In this document: positions 26,456 through 34,232 of the stretch, one piece after another
Layout of the letters: the number at the start of each line of letters is the position of its first letter
Numbering within the stretch: the stretch's first letter is position 1
DNA from: Bacillota bacterium
GTDB taxonomy: Bacteria > Bacillota > JADQBR01
Reading direction: 5' to 3'
Assembly (NCBI GenBank): GCA_016278515.1
Contig: JADQBR010000149.1
Span: 1 to 35,135, forward strand
Length of the DNA stretch: 35,135 nt
Program-made: the position numbers and the translations under genes
Notes under the pieces: generated by a model
What the model was told of the DNA's origin: nothing
Database searches by the model: none
The model's input: the letters and a program-made list of their open reading frames with translations, nothing else

Positions 26456-27375
26456 TATAAGACCTCCCACATTCCGTTAAATTGAAATCCTAAACGCCAA
26501 AAACCAATGCCTGCTAAACCCTTGGTTTGTGCCAAGGCTGCTTTTGCGCCTACAGATTGGATGTCTTGATACCAAACATAATGTTTCATATTGTCATTTA
26601 TATAACTGAAATGACTTTCCCCATGATATGCATCCCAATTACTAACATGCGAGGTGGTATCTAACAAATCCATCACCTGAGAATGCAGTATGGCCTTGGC
26701 TTTTCCCTTTTCGGGCCAATCATAGCCATAAAGAGGAACCCCTAGGAACAGCTGTTTTTCATTCCAGCCCCTGCTGAGAGCATAGTTAACTACCTTCCCC
26801 ATCCAAGGAACCGAGCTTACGGGTCCGGGATCCCCCCCCGGCCAATGCAAATCATAAGTCATCAGTAATGCAAAATCATTAAAATGGGATAACCCATAGT
26901 AATCATAACCTTTAAACCAAGTGGTATTTTTGGTTTTCGCCGGCAGCGCAATGCTGACACTTGCGTTAGGTCGTAACCTATAAGACAATTCCCGCATGAA
27001 GCCGTTTAACAGAGTCGGGTCGCCTTTATACCCTTCAAAATTGATATGCACTCCAGATAGATTATAGGTTTTGACTAACTGCACGCAGTTTTCAACTAAT
27101 TTCTTTCGTAGGTCACGGCTGCTGAGTATCTCTTCCAGCATTTTGCCATCAAAACCGCCTTTTACCAAATTCTGAACAACGGCTAAGATGTTTATCCCGG
27201 AATCCTTTAGACTCAATAATTCGGTGAAACCATTAGGTACTTTGACCGTTGCATTATGATCTAGATTAAAACCGATGACTGCTAAGTCTGTCAGGTATTT
27301 TTTAAAAGTAAATGCTTCCTTGTTATCTCTACCCGGAAGACAATATGCTAATTTCTTAAAGACCACCACGCGCAC
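26455..27375 (-). CDS. GH18-family protein with degenerate catalytic motif, cytoplasmic or spore-associated
   Basis: The fold of glycoside hydrolase family 18 is visible: VSIALPA, LLMTYDLHWPGGDPGPVSSVPW, LFLGVPLYGYDW and the closing GIGFWRLG. The family motif DGxxxDxE reads SGVHINFE here: both aspartates are replaced (S107, N112) and only E114 remains. The paralogue at 31448 keeps all three. Loss of the assisting aspartate suggests weak activity, altered specificity or a binding role. There is no signal peptide, unlike the paralogue, so it may act inside the cell or in the spore. Start at GTG 27375 is tentative. It is coupled to DUF3786 by a TAATG overlap. Confidence 0.88.
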   Translation of the reverse strand: MRVVVFKKLAYCLPGRDNKEAFTFKKYLTDLAVIGFNLDHNATVKVPNGFTELLSLKDSGINILAVVQNLVKGGFDGKMLEEILSSRDLRKKLVENCVQLVKTYNLSGVHINFEGYKGDPTLLNGFMRELSYRLRPNASVSIALPAKTKNTTWFKGYDYYGLSHFNDFALLMTYDLHWPGGDPGPVSSVPWMGKVVNYALSRGWNEKQLFLGVPLYGYDWPEKGKAKAILHSQVMDLLDTTSHVSNWDAYHGESHFSYINDNMKHYVWYQDIQSVGAKAALAQTKGLAGIGFWRLGFQFNGMWEVL

Positions 27376-27441
27376 CCCACTAGTCGTTTCTCTTATACTA
27401 TGTAGCTAAGAGCTAAGGAGTGAACGTCCGAAGTTAAATTC

Positions 27442-27654
27442 TTAACACCCGGAACAACCGCTGCAATTGGATGAAGAACACCCGCCGCCTGCGCCAGTAG
27501 TACTACCGGCAGATTTAGCATAAAGAAAACCGGTAAATATTTGTTCGCTTTTTCCGTCACATTTTGGGCAGGTTACTGCATCTTTCCCTTCATAACTAAC
27601 CCTGCTGCTAAATTTATGGTCACATTTCTTACAACGAAAATCATAATTAGGCAT
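27442..27654 (-). CDS. FmdB-family zinc-ribbon protein
   Basis: MPNYDFRCKKCDHKF with a second pair in CPKCDGK gives the CxxC...CxxC ribbon of FmdB-type small proteins. The C-terminus is Gly/Ser-rich with further cysteines (NCSGCSGC), a common ending in anaerobe homologues. It probably binds Zn; the biological role is unclear, although the name comes from a formamidase regulon. The start at 27654 has GAGGAGG 7 bases upstream; a longer frame to 27672 is disregarded. It has 70 residues and stands alone. Confidence 0.9.
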   Translation of the reverse strand: MPNYDFRCKKCDHKFSSRVSYEGKDAVTCPKCDGKSEQIFTGFLYAKSAGSTTGAGGGCSSSNCSGCSGC

Positions 27655-27778
27655 GTGATCCCTCCTCATCAATTTCCAACTTAATTATAACATAGAGCTC
27701 AACTAGTCTCGCTAATAAGGAGATGAGAATATTTATCTTTACATTGGATCTACTCTCATCCTTGCAAGAAAGTTATAG

Positions 27779-27811
27779 AAAAAAATACTGCCATGTTTAG
27801 GTGGCAGTATT
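27779..27811 (-). terminator. Rho-independent terminator of the ferredoxin gene
   Basis: AATACTGCCA and TGGCAGTATT form a perfect 10-bp stem with an 8-base loop, running directly into a T stretch on the minus strand. It lies 22 bp after the ferredoxin stop. Confidence 0.9.
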
Positions 27812-27832
27812 GATATTCTAAAAGATTATTTC

Positions 27833-28048
27833 TTATGCAGTAGCTTGTGCAGAAGTCTTGTCAATAGCCTCTACCGGACAAGCCTTAAAGCATTTAGCAC
27901 ATCTAATGCATTTATCCAAATCAATTTCGTATCTAAAATCATCATTAACAAATACTGCATCTTCTTGACATTCATTAACGCAAGTTGCACAATCCCAACA
28001 ATCTTCAGCTCTAATTAAATAATCAAACTTAAACTTTTTCTGGGCCAC
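27833..28048 (-). CDS. 2[4Fe-4S] ferredoxin-like protein
   Basis: Two full cluster motifs, CWDCATCVNECQ (from residue 17) and CIRCAKCFKACP, each with CxxCxxCxxxC spacing, support two [4Fe-4S] clusters. The acidic stretch between them is typical of bacterial ferredoxins. Its 71 residues begin with a GTG at 28048, which has GAGGAGG 6 bases upstream. The Trp in the first motif and the longer N-terminus differ slightly from the clostridial 55-residue type, so it may serve a specific oxidoreductase. It is a single-gene unit with its own terminator. Confidence 0.95.
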   Translation of the reverse strand: MAQKKFKFDYLIRAEDCWDCATCVNECQEDAVFVNDDFRYEIDLDKCIRCAKCFKACPVEAIDKTSAQATA

Positions 28049-28155
28049 AATAATCCTCCTCTTCCCTAATAATTTTACGCCGTTAGGCCTATTAATACAA
28101 TAGCTTTTATAAGGATTTCGACAACTATATTATGTATTCCTGCTTGAAATTATGA

Positions 28156-29109
28156 CTAATCAGGAACTATAACTAACCTGCATTCTTTAGAAGCAGCTTT
28201 GCTAAATCCTATAATTTTTGGATGGCGTAATTTAAAATCATCGGTCCACTCTAAAAATTCTACTGAGAGCACCAATTCTGGTTTGACCCAATGGACGGTT
28301 TCTGAAACTTTTGACATATTGGCAAAAGGGCAGTCGTATCTTATAATACTCTCTAAATAAGTTTTTAACTTTTTCTGTTCCTCTGCTTTGAATGCAGCGT
28401 TTACTTTGCCTATGTAATAAAACTGACCATCAAGATAACCTCCCAAAAGAAATGCCGCTAATTGCTTATTGCTTAATGTGTAACCACCGATGACACAATC
28501 GATTTTTTTCCATACTTTTGCTTTTTTCCACAGTTTATTTTTTCCACCTAAAATATACTTACTTGACCGTTTCTTAGCAACAACGCCTTCCAATTGATGC
28601 TGCATAACGCTGTGAAAGAGGGCGGTGCCCTCTCCATCAACCGTATCGGTTATTACCAACCGATCACTCTCTATAACATTCTGGGATAATTGCGCCTGTC
28701 TTTCCTCCCAGGACCAAGCGCGAAGGTCCCGGCCGTCTAAATATATAATATCAAATAGCATATAGTTTACCGGCAGTTCTCTTTGCAAAGTTTTAATAGA
28801 AAATTCATTTTGCGCCCCGTCTCTGCGAATTACATCATAAAAATTTGGTTTCCCCTTTTTCAGGACAATAAACTCCCCGTCCAAAATAGCCTCCCCTGCT
28901 TTGACAGAATTCTTTAAGAGTGGAAGTAATTCAGGGTACTGGCTGGTCCTTTCATTCAGCCTCTTATTAAATAACCTAACTCCGTCATTTGTTAAATGTG
29001 CTAGCATGCGTACCCCATCCCATTTGACCTGATAGGCCCAATCATTGTCATCAAAAATGTCATTAATTAACACCGGATCCATTGGCTTAAATGGTTCTCC
29101 TAATTTCAT
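28156..29109 (-). CDS. ATP-dependent DNA ligase, LigD-ligase-domain type, standalone
   Basis: The nucleotidyl-transfer motif KWDGVR places the catalytic lysine at K29. DGEFIVL (motif III), EGVVAKK (motif IV) and a downstream KIDCVIGGYT-like segment are in the usual order, followed by an OB fold. At 317 residues it is only the ligase module; bacterial non-homologous end-joining usually has it fused to polymerase and nuclease parts as LigD, or as a standalone partner of Ku. No ku gene is in the window. The ribosome site AGGGAGG supports the ATG at 29109. In spore-formers such ligases help repair breaks in dormant cells; this role is inferred. Confidence 0.92.
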   Translation of the reverse strand: MKLGEPFKPMDPVLINDIFDDNDWAYQVKWDGVRMLAHLTNDGVRLFNKRLNERTSQYPELLPLLKNSVKAGEAILDGEFIVLKKGKPNFYDVIRRDGAQNEFSIKTLQRELPVNYMLFDIIYLDGRDLRAWSWEERQAQLSQNVIESDRLVITDTVDGEGTALFHSVMQHQLEGVVAKKRSSKYILGGKNKLWKKAKVWKKIDCVIGGYTLSNKQLAAFLLGGYLDGQFYYIGKVNAAFKAEEQKKLKTYLESIIRYDCPFANMSKVSETVHWVKPELVLSVEFLEWTDDFKLRHPKIIGFSKAASKECRLVIVPD

Positions 29110-29141
29110 ATGAAAACCTCCCTAAAACTAGGCTCCCCAGC

Positions 29142-29170
29142 TTGCCATGAAAATTTGCAAGTGGTATAGT
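29142..29170 (+). promoter_or_regulatory. Sigma-A promoter of the mgtE transcript
   Basis: TTGCCA at 29142-29147, a 17-base spacer and TATAGT at 29165-29170. It is placed properly upstream of the M-box and diverges from the ligase gene. Confidence 0.75.
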
Positions 29171-29199
29171 ATATTTAAATAAATAAGAACTTGCTTAAA

Positions 29200-29370
29200 G
29201 AGTTATGCCTAAACTTCGTTAGGCGAGGCTCCTGTATGGAAATAGGCTTCTGCCCAAAAATGTCGAGAGACGCCAATGGGTACAACAGGTATTGCCGGAT
29301 TAAGGCTCTACCTAAGGTAGCTGGGATACAACCCTACGCCATACAGTGCCGAAGCTAAACAAGTGAAGTG
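29200..29370 (+). promoter_or_regulatory. M-box (ykoK) magnesium riboswitch
   Basis: The characteristic blocks are all present: CTTCGTTAGGCGAGGCTCC, then TGTATGG, CTGCCCAAAAATGTCGAGA, GACGCCAATGGGTACAACAG, CTGGGATACAACC and ACGCCATACAGTGCCGAAGC. The RNA folds compactly when Mg2+ is plentiful. AACAAGTGAA at 29358-29367 is exactly complementary to TTCACTTGTT at 29416-29425 and forms the antiterminator, excluding the terminator. High Mg2+ ties up the first strand in the aptamer, so transcription stops; low Mg2+ allows mgtE expression. Confidence 0.96.
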
Positions 29371-29411
29371 TGTTTTTTGGTGCATATATGTTTTTATAAT
29401 GCTATCGGAAT

Positions 29412-29441
29412 GCCTTTCACTTGTTAGTGGAAGGCTTTTTT
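29412..29441 (+). terminator. M-box terminator
   Basis: GCCTTTCACT and AGTGGAAGGC pair with one G-U mismatch around a TGTT loop, followed directly by six T. Part of the left arm is shared with the antiterminator. Confidence 0.92.
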
Positions 29442-29468
29442 AGTTTACTTTCCCGGGAGGTGGTAAAA

Positions 29469-29609
29469 ATGGAATCTGACGACGATTATTTAAAAAAGGC
29501 ATACTCAGTAAAAATAACCTTATCCATTTTTATCGACAGTTGTTGGGAAAGGAGCGAGAAAGATGACCGCAGAAATCATCAACATTTTTCGCAAGGCAAT
29601 AGAAAATAA
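29469..29609 (+). CDS. Short upstream ORF overlapping mgtE, possible Mg2+-sensing leader peptide
   Basis: An ATG at 29469 is preceded by an excellent ribosome site (GGGAGGTGG, spacing 5). The 46-residue product begins MESDDDYLKK, an acidic run early in translation, and ends 47 bases inside mgtE in another frame. The mgtE ribosome site lies within this ORF. In E. coli the MgtL leader starts with acidic and proline residues that destabilise the ribosome at low Mg2+. The position here, between an M-box and a Mg2+ transporter, suggests a comparable second layer of control, but only the sequence layout supports it. A frame extended upstream to 29421 lies on the terminator and is discounted. Confidence 0.5.
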   Translation: MESDDDYLKKAYSVKITLSIFIDSCWERSEKDDRRNHQHFSQGNRK

Positions 29610-30906
29610 CGATAAGAAGCAGCTTGCTTTGCTGCTAGAAGAAATCCACCCTGTTGACCAGAGTCAACTTCTATTAGAGTTGGAGCAGGACGAAAGGGCT
29701 AAAATCTATAATTTTCTTGAAACGGAAACGCTAGCAGATATTATTCAGGAATTAGATCCTGATGAACAGCTAGTATTACTGGAAGAACTTCAACCCAGAC
29801 AAATACCTGAGGTACTGAATGAGATGTCCTCAGACGACGCCGCCGACTTATTAGGCAGTCTGCAGGACGATCATGCCCAAAACCTACTTAATTCCATGAG
29901 CATCGAAGACGCTGCCGAAGTTAGGAGGTTATTAACCTTCCCGGAAGAAACAGCCGGGGGATTAATGACCACTGAGTTTGTAGCAATAAGGCGTAATTTA
30001 ACTGCTTCAGAAACCTTGTCGGAGTTACGTAAGATTGCACCGAATGCAGAAACTATCTATTATATTTATGTTACAGACGATAAGAATCGTTTGGCTGGTG
30101 TCATCTCTTTAAGAGATCTGATTGTGGCACCGCCGGAACAGATGATTGAAGCCATCATGTCTGAAAATGTAGTATCAGTATCAGTCACCATGGATCAGGA
30201 AGACGTGGCATCAGTAATCGATAAATATGACTTCTTAGCTGTACCCGTAGTTGATGAAAACAATGTTTTACTGGGAATTGTTACAGTAGATGATGTGCTG
30301 GATGTTTTAAAGGAAGAGGCAACACAAGACATCGGGCACCTCTCGGCTATTCCTCATATGGATGAAATTAAGGTAACTGCATTGCAATCAGCCAAAAGGC
30401 GGTTACCTTGGCTAATACTACTATTATTTGTAGACTTAATGTCGGGAAGTATAATCTCCCGTTTTGAAACCACTTTGGAACAAGTAATAATATTGGCTGC
30501 GTTTATACCTTTAATCGCCGACATGGCAGGCAACACCGGCACCCAATCCTTAGCAATAGTAGTGAGGGGTCTTGCACTCGGTGAATTTACTAAAAAAGAT
30601 GTGGTGCAAATAATAAAAAGGGAATTTGCTACAGGATTAATTATTGGCACTACCTGTGGTGTGATAATTGCCGTAGCCGCCTTTATCTGGCAAGGAAACC
30701 CATATTTGGGTGTTGTAGTAGGATTTTCCCTGTGGGCAACTTTAATTTCTGCAACCTTGGCCGGTGCCATAGTTCCCATATTTATAAATTATTTGAATTT
30801 GGATCCTGCTGTAGCCTCGGGACCATTCATCACTACAATAAATGATATCATCGGTTTGACAATTTTCTTTACTACCGCTACCGCATTTATGAGTTATTTA
30901 ATATAG
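29563..30906 (+). CDS. mgtE: Magnesium transporter MgtE
   Basis: The N-terminal helical superfamily domain (residues 1-130) has recurring leucine/aspartate blocks such as LDPDEQLVLLEEL and MSSDDAADLL. Two CBS domains follow (about 135-255), then about five membrane helices (270-447) with PLIADMAGNTGTQSLAIVVRGLALGE, the conserved pore and selectivity segment. It is a 447-residue channel-like importer whose cytosolic domains close the pore when Mg2+ is high. The ribosome site GGAG lies 8 bases before the ATG and inside the upstream ORF. The M-box in the leader agrees with this function. Confidence 0.98.
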   Translation: MTAEIINIFRKAIENNDKKQLALLLEEIHPVDQSQLLLELEQDERAKIYNFLETETLADIIQELDPDEQLVLLEELQPRQIPEVLNEMSSDDAADLLGSLQDDHAQNLLNSMSIEDAAEVRRLLTFPEETAGGLMTTEFVAIRRNLTASETLSELRKIAPNAETIYYIYVTDDKNRLAGVISLRDLIVAPPEQMIEAIMSENVVSVSVTMDQEDVASVIDKYDFLAVPVVDENNVLLGIVTVDDVLDVLKEEATQDIGHLSAIPHMDEIKVTALQSAKRRLPWLILLLFVDLMSGSIISRFETTLEQVIILAAFIPLIADMAGNTGTQSLAIVVRGLALGEFTKKDVVQIIKREFATGLIIGTTCGVIIAVAAFIWQGNPYLGVVVGFSLWATLISATLAGAIVPIFINYLNLDPAVASGPFITTINDIIGLTIFFTTATAFMSYLI

Positions 30907-31055
30907 AGGGAAGATGACGTAGAAATCTTGTACTTCAAAACATTACGGACATAATTAAAAATTTTTAAATCCAATTATTGGTTTAATAAAACGTCTCCTT
31001 TCAGGGAATCTTAATAATTGTACGGGCAATACAAAAATTTGAGGAGGCGTTATTA

Positions 31056-31328
31056 ATGGATAAAATCCAAAAAGCTAACCAAAAGGTACAACAAGCACTA
31101 CAAAAGAGCCAGCAGTATATGCAGGAGATTGGCCAAATGGCTTCGCAGCAGCAATCAAAGCAGCAGCAAGGTCAACAAAATGCTCAACAGCAAGCTGGCC
31201 AGCAGCAGCAGCAACAACAACTTATGCAAAAAGCTCAGCAAGCTCAGCAGGAATTGCAGCAGGCTTCTAATGAATTACAGCAGCAAGCTCAGCAAATCCA
31301 GCAAGCCCAACAACAGCAGCAAAAATAA
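31056..31328 (+). CDS. Glutamine-rich small coiled-coil-like protein
   Basis: Of 90 residues, 46 are glutamine, with Ala, Lys, Leu and Met spaced in a pattern that could form long amphipathic helices; no cysteine, proline or tryptophan. The run QQQQQQQ lies mid-protein. The ribosome site GAGGAGG, 8 bases before ATG, and a strong terminator right after the gene show it is real. Codons alternate CAG and CAA, so the tract is not a simple DNA slippage repeat. No family can be named; similar short Q-rich proteins occur in spore-forming Clostridia, and a spore or matrix role is a guess. Confidence 0.82.
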   Translation: MDKIQKANQKVQQALQKSQQYMQEIGQMASQQQSKQQQGQQNAQQQAGQQQQQQQLMQKAQQAQQELQQASNELQQQAQQIQQAQQQQQK

Positions 31329-31338
31329 TAGTGATTCA

Positions 31339-31364
31339 AAAAGCACGGTAACCCCGTGCTTTTT
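31339..31364 (+). terminator. Rho-independent terminator after the Q-rich gene
   Basis: AAAAGCACGG and CCGTGCTTTTT form a stem of about ten pairs with a 5-base loop and terminal T run, 10 bp after the stop codon. Confidence 0.92.
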
Positions 31365-31447
31365 GGTTTATATTACCGAAAGGTAATCCTTTTATATCGT
31401 TGAATAGGTTAATTTGTATTATTTTTCGATCTGAAAGGGGTTATCTT

Positions 31448-32971
31448 TTGAAACGGTCAATAATCGTATTAATTACACTTTGCCTAATTGCCACACTGGC
31501 GGCACCGGCTTTTGGTCAATATTCCTTAGGACTTACATATCTCTATGGGCGGTCTGACACCAGCGATTTAAATCAACTAAAAGGCCTTCAAAATGAATTG
31601 GATGTAGTAATGCCCGACTACTTTGACATTAATACTGAAAGCAAAGTAACAATCAAAGTTAATAAAGATTTTATCAAACAGGCCAAAGATTTAGGTTATA
31701 GGGTTGTACCCTTTGTGAGCAATCATTTTGATAAAACCGCTGCCCATAATGCCCTGATAAATCAGGATAGTGTAATTAAGCAAATTATAACTGCAGTTGA
31801 TCAATATAATCTAGACGGTATTAATCTGGATTTAGAAAATATACCTTTAGCTGATAAGGAAGCTTACAATAGTTTGGTAGAAAAGCTGGCAAATAAGCTG
31901 CACTCTAGAGGTAAAACTTTATCCATAGCGTTACCTGCAGTGGATAATTTCCCAGCAGTTGGTTGGATGCAGGCCTATGACTTTGAAACTTTAGCAAACT
32001 ACGCTGACTATGTAATTTTAATGACTTATGACGAACATTGGTTAAAACCGGGACCCATCGCATCGGTACCTTGGGTGGATCATGTTATTAAGGCGGCAGT
32101 GGAAGTAATACCCAGCGAAAAAATTATGTTAGGTTTACCATTCTATGGCCGTCATTGGATAAATAATCAACGGGTCAACGAACTAAGCTATCAGCAGGTT
32201 TTAGATGTTGCTGCCACCTATTTCGTGCAAGCCCAATGGGATGATGAAAGCCAATCACCGCTTCTTAAGTTTAAGGACTACAATGGAGATCTTCACGAAA
32301 TATGGTATGAAAATGCTGCCAGCTTAAAAATAAAACTGAACTTAATTGATAAGTATGATTTAGCTGGTGCAGCCAGCTGGCGCTTAGGGTTGGAGGACCC
32401 GGCATTTTGGCAGGCCTATAACCAGTTTCTTAGTAATCAACCCGTTCAGAATGCCGTTTTTAAAGATGTTTTCAGGCATTGGGCCTACGATGATATAACT
32501 TTCCTTTATGAGGAAGGCCTAATAGGCGGCTATCAAGATAATACTTTTCGTCCCAATGCAAAAATAACGCGGGCTGAAGTTACCGCCATATTGGAGCGTT
32601 GGCTGCAGTTTCCCGACAGTCAAAAAACCCCATACAGGGATGTACCAAGTAAGCATTGGGCTTATGATGATATACTAGCTGCTTCGGCGGGCGGGGTTAT
32701 CTCAGGCTATGCAGACGGCACCTTTAGACCAGGACAGTCCATCACCAGAGCGGAATTAGCCTCCCTCCTCTCCCGGGTATTTGGTGACTCACACCTGCAG
32801 GGCAGTGGATTTCAAGACGTGGAGAGTAGCCATTGGGCTTATGATGCGATTGTTGCAATGCAGGGGCAAGGTCTCATTTCAGGATATTCCGATGGATTAT
32901 TTAAGCCGGAAGCTCCGGTAACCCGGGCTGAATTCAGCGCAATGTTGGCACGCAGCATCAAAAGCAAATAG
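31448..32971 (+). CDS. Secreted GH18 glycosidase with three S-layer-homology domains
   Basis: A signal peptide (KRSIIVLITLCLIATLAAPAFG) ends before QYS. Residues 25-330 form a GH18 barrel with the complete motif DGINLDLE (D123, D128, E130), LLMTYDEHW-like strand and GLPFYGRHW. Three SLH domains follow (338-385, 396-444, 454-502), each with HWAYDDI-like and TRAE blocks, and attach the enzyme to the wall via pyruvylated polymers. It may cleave peptidoglycan or chitin-like sugars. The start is TTG at 31448, with AAAGGGG 7 bases upstream; a frame from 31400 has no ribosome site. It has 507 residues. The GH18 part is related to the protein at 26455. Confidence 0.93.
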   Translation: MKRSIIVLITLCLIATLAAPAFGQYSLGLTYLYGRSDTSDLNQLKGLQNELDVVMPDYFDINTESKVTIKVNKDFIKQAKDLGYRVVPFVSNHFDKTAAHNALINQDSVIKQIITAVDQYNLDGINLDLENIPLADKEAYNSLVEKLANKLHSRGKTLSIALPAVDNFPAVGWMQAYDFETLANYADYVILMTYDEHWLKPGPIASVPWVDHVIKAAVEVIPSEKIMLGLPFYGRHWINNQRVNELSYQQVLDVAATYFVQAQWDDESQSPLLKFKDYNGDLHEIWYENAASLKIKLNLIDKYDLAGAASWRLGLEDPAFWQAYNQFLSNQPVQNAVFKDVFRHWAYDDITFLYEEGLIGGYQDNTFRPNAKITRAEVTAILERWLQFPDSQKTPYRDVPSKHWAYDDILAASAGGVISGYADGTFRPGQSITRAELASLLSRVFGDSHLQGSGFQDVESSHWAYDAIVAMQGQGLISGYSDGLFKPEAPVTRAEFSAMLARSIKSK

Positions 32972-32991
32972 AAATAAGGAGCCAATAATAC

Positions 32992-33252
32992 TCAAGCCCT
33001 CTTTGATAGTTTTTTGAACCGATTCTTGTTTTTTAACTTGAGCACTTCAAACTTGTTGTTTATAGCTGGATAACGTTTTTTAATCCGATTAAACAATCTA
33101 GCCGCCCATGGCGTTTCATGTGAAAGAAAGTAGAGCCCAATTAAAAGAAAAAGAATCCCTTGTAAAACAGGAAGAAAAAGTCCTATAATCCCGAGTATTA
33201 GTAAAGCCCATCCAAGAGCTTTAGTTATAATGCGTTTAATTTTACTGACCAT
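32992..33252 (-). CDS. Small membrane protein, PGPGW/DUF454-like
   Basis: 86 residues with two hydrophobic segments (about 12-28 and 30-46) joined by FLPVLQGILF, and a basic C-terminal tail (KKRYP, KLKNKNRFKKL). The arrangement GWALLILGIIGLFLP followed by LLIGLYFLS-x-PWAARL matches the PGPGW / DUF454-type small membrane proteins. Function unknown. AGGAGAGG precedes the ATG. It lies convergent to the SLH glycosidase, 20 bp apart. Confidence 0.8.
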   Translation of the reverse strand: MVSKIKRIITKALGWALLILGIIGLFLPVLQGILFLLIGLYFLSHETPWAARLFNRIKKRYPAINNKFEVLKLKNKNRFKKLSKRA

Positions 33253-33487
33253 GGCTTAATTCCTCTCCTATTAATACCTCGCTTTGCCGAAACTATTGTT
33301 CCTTACATAGCATTTATGTCCTACTTCCCAATTAATATTTTGGTATGTTCGTCATTTATCGCAGTTTCTTTTTGTTTTTTCCATTAAGCAAAAACAGTTA
33401 TCTCTTTACTTCAAAAAAAATCCTGCAGTATGAAATAGATTATATTTCCATAATTACTTTAATGTCAACCTTCACACATTAAATTTG

Positions 33488-33515
33488 TTTCATTATGTCT
33501 ATTTTTTCATATAAT
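33488..33515 (+). promoter_or_regulatory. Possible promoter of the LysM gene
   Basis: TATAAT at 33510-33515 has TTTCAT 16 bases upstream. The -10 is perfect, the -35 weak. The same site contains CATATAATG, which also resembles sporulation -10 elements. The rest of the 296-bp AT-rich gap 33253-33548 shows nothing else. Confidence 0.4.
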
Positions 33516-33548
33516 GTATTAACAATAGATTAACAGGAGGTAATTCAG

Positions 33549-34118
33549 TTGAGTAATAAGAAACGTACGCGTCCCCTGGCTCCTATGACAAGGCAGAATA
33601 TTCCGAGTCCACCCGAAAGCTGTGAAGGTCAGTTTTACACTGTACGGGCCGCGGATACACTTTTTTTAATTGGTCGTAGGTTTGGAGCGACAGTCCAACA
33701 GATTCTAGCTGCAAACCCACAGATCACAAACCCCGATCTTATCTTTATTGGGCAGGTGATTTGCATTCCTATAGTTACACCCGAACCGCAATTTAGGGTT
33801 CTTTCACTCAGGTTTCTGACAGAAGCGGGCCAAAAACTCCCCACAGTTGATGGAGCTGTTCAGCTTATCGGCCGGGTAATTGTTCGGGCAACATTCACCC
33901 GCCCAGTTTCGAGAGCCTTCTTCTTTCTGGAACCTACCGGCACAGAAACTTGTGAATTGGCCCGCCTGATAGGTGTCGACTGCCCCAGTGCAGTCACTGG
34001 TGTTGCCGAGATACTATGGGTGGTCCCGTCGGGCACTTTGGGCCGCGTGTTTGTTGTAGCATGTATCGATAGTATTTGTGCAAAATCTGATGAGGTTCTC
34101 GTTATTCGTAATGACTAA
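33549..34118 (+). CDS. LysM-domain protein, probably spore or cell-surface
   Basis: Residues about 28-75 form one LysM domain (YTVRAADTLFLIGRRFGATVQQIL...NPDLIFIGQVICIP), which binds peptidoglycan or chitin-like sugars. Residues 82-188 form a beta-rich domain I do not recognise, with four cysteines that could make disulfides (CELA, DCPS, ACIDSIC). There is no signal peptide; proteins of this type occur in spore coats. It starts with TTG at 33549, with AGGAGG 8 bases upstream, and has its own terminator. It has 189 residues. Confidence 0.88.
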   Translation: MSNKKRTRPLAPMTRQNIPSPPESCEGQFYTVRAADTLFLIGRRFGATVQQILAANPQITNPDLIFIGQVICIPIVTPEPQFRVLSLRFLTEAGQKLPTVDGAVQLIGRVIVRATFTRPVSRAFFFLEPTGTETCELARLIGVDCPSAVTGVAEILWVVPSGTLGRVFVVACIDSICAKSDEVLVIRND

Positions 34119-34119
34119 T

Positions 34120-34149
34120 AAAAACCGTGGACTTAGTCCGCGGTTTTTA
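34120..34149 (+). terminator. Rho-independent terminator of the LysM gene
   Basis: AAAACCGTGGACT and AGTCCGCGGTTTTT pair with a single G-U or mismatch, forming a long stem with a 2-base loop and ending in T. It comes right after the stop codon. Confidence 0.92.
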
Positions 34150-34232
34150 GTTCAATTCTCAGAAATATTAGCTTGTTTATCATTATTAACTTAATTTTGA
34201 TGGAGAAATTCACATCAGTAGATTTGCTTTAG

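Noticed and set aside
31129-31330. Glutamine codon repeats considered as a microsatellite or CRISPR-like array
   Set aside because: Units are not equal in length, there are no spacers, and an intact gene explains them.
31129-31386. 85-codon frame inside the Q-rich gene
   Set aside because: It is the +1 frame of the CAG/CAA repeats (Ser/Asn-rich), running through the terminator.
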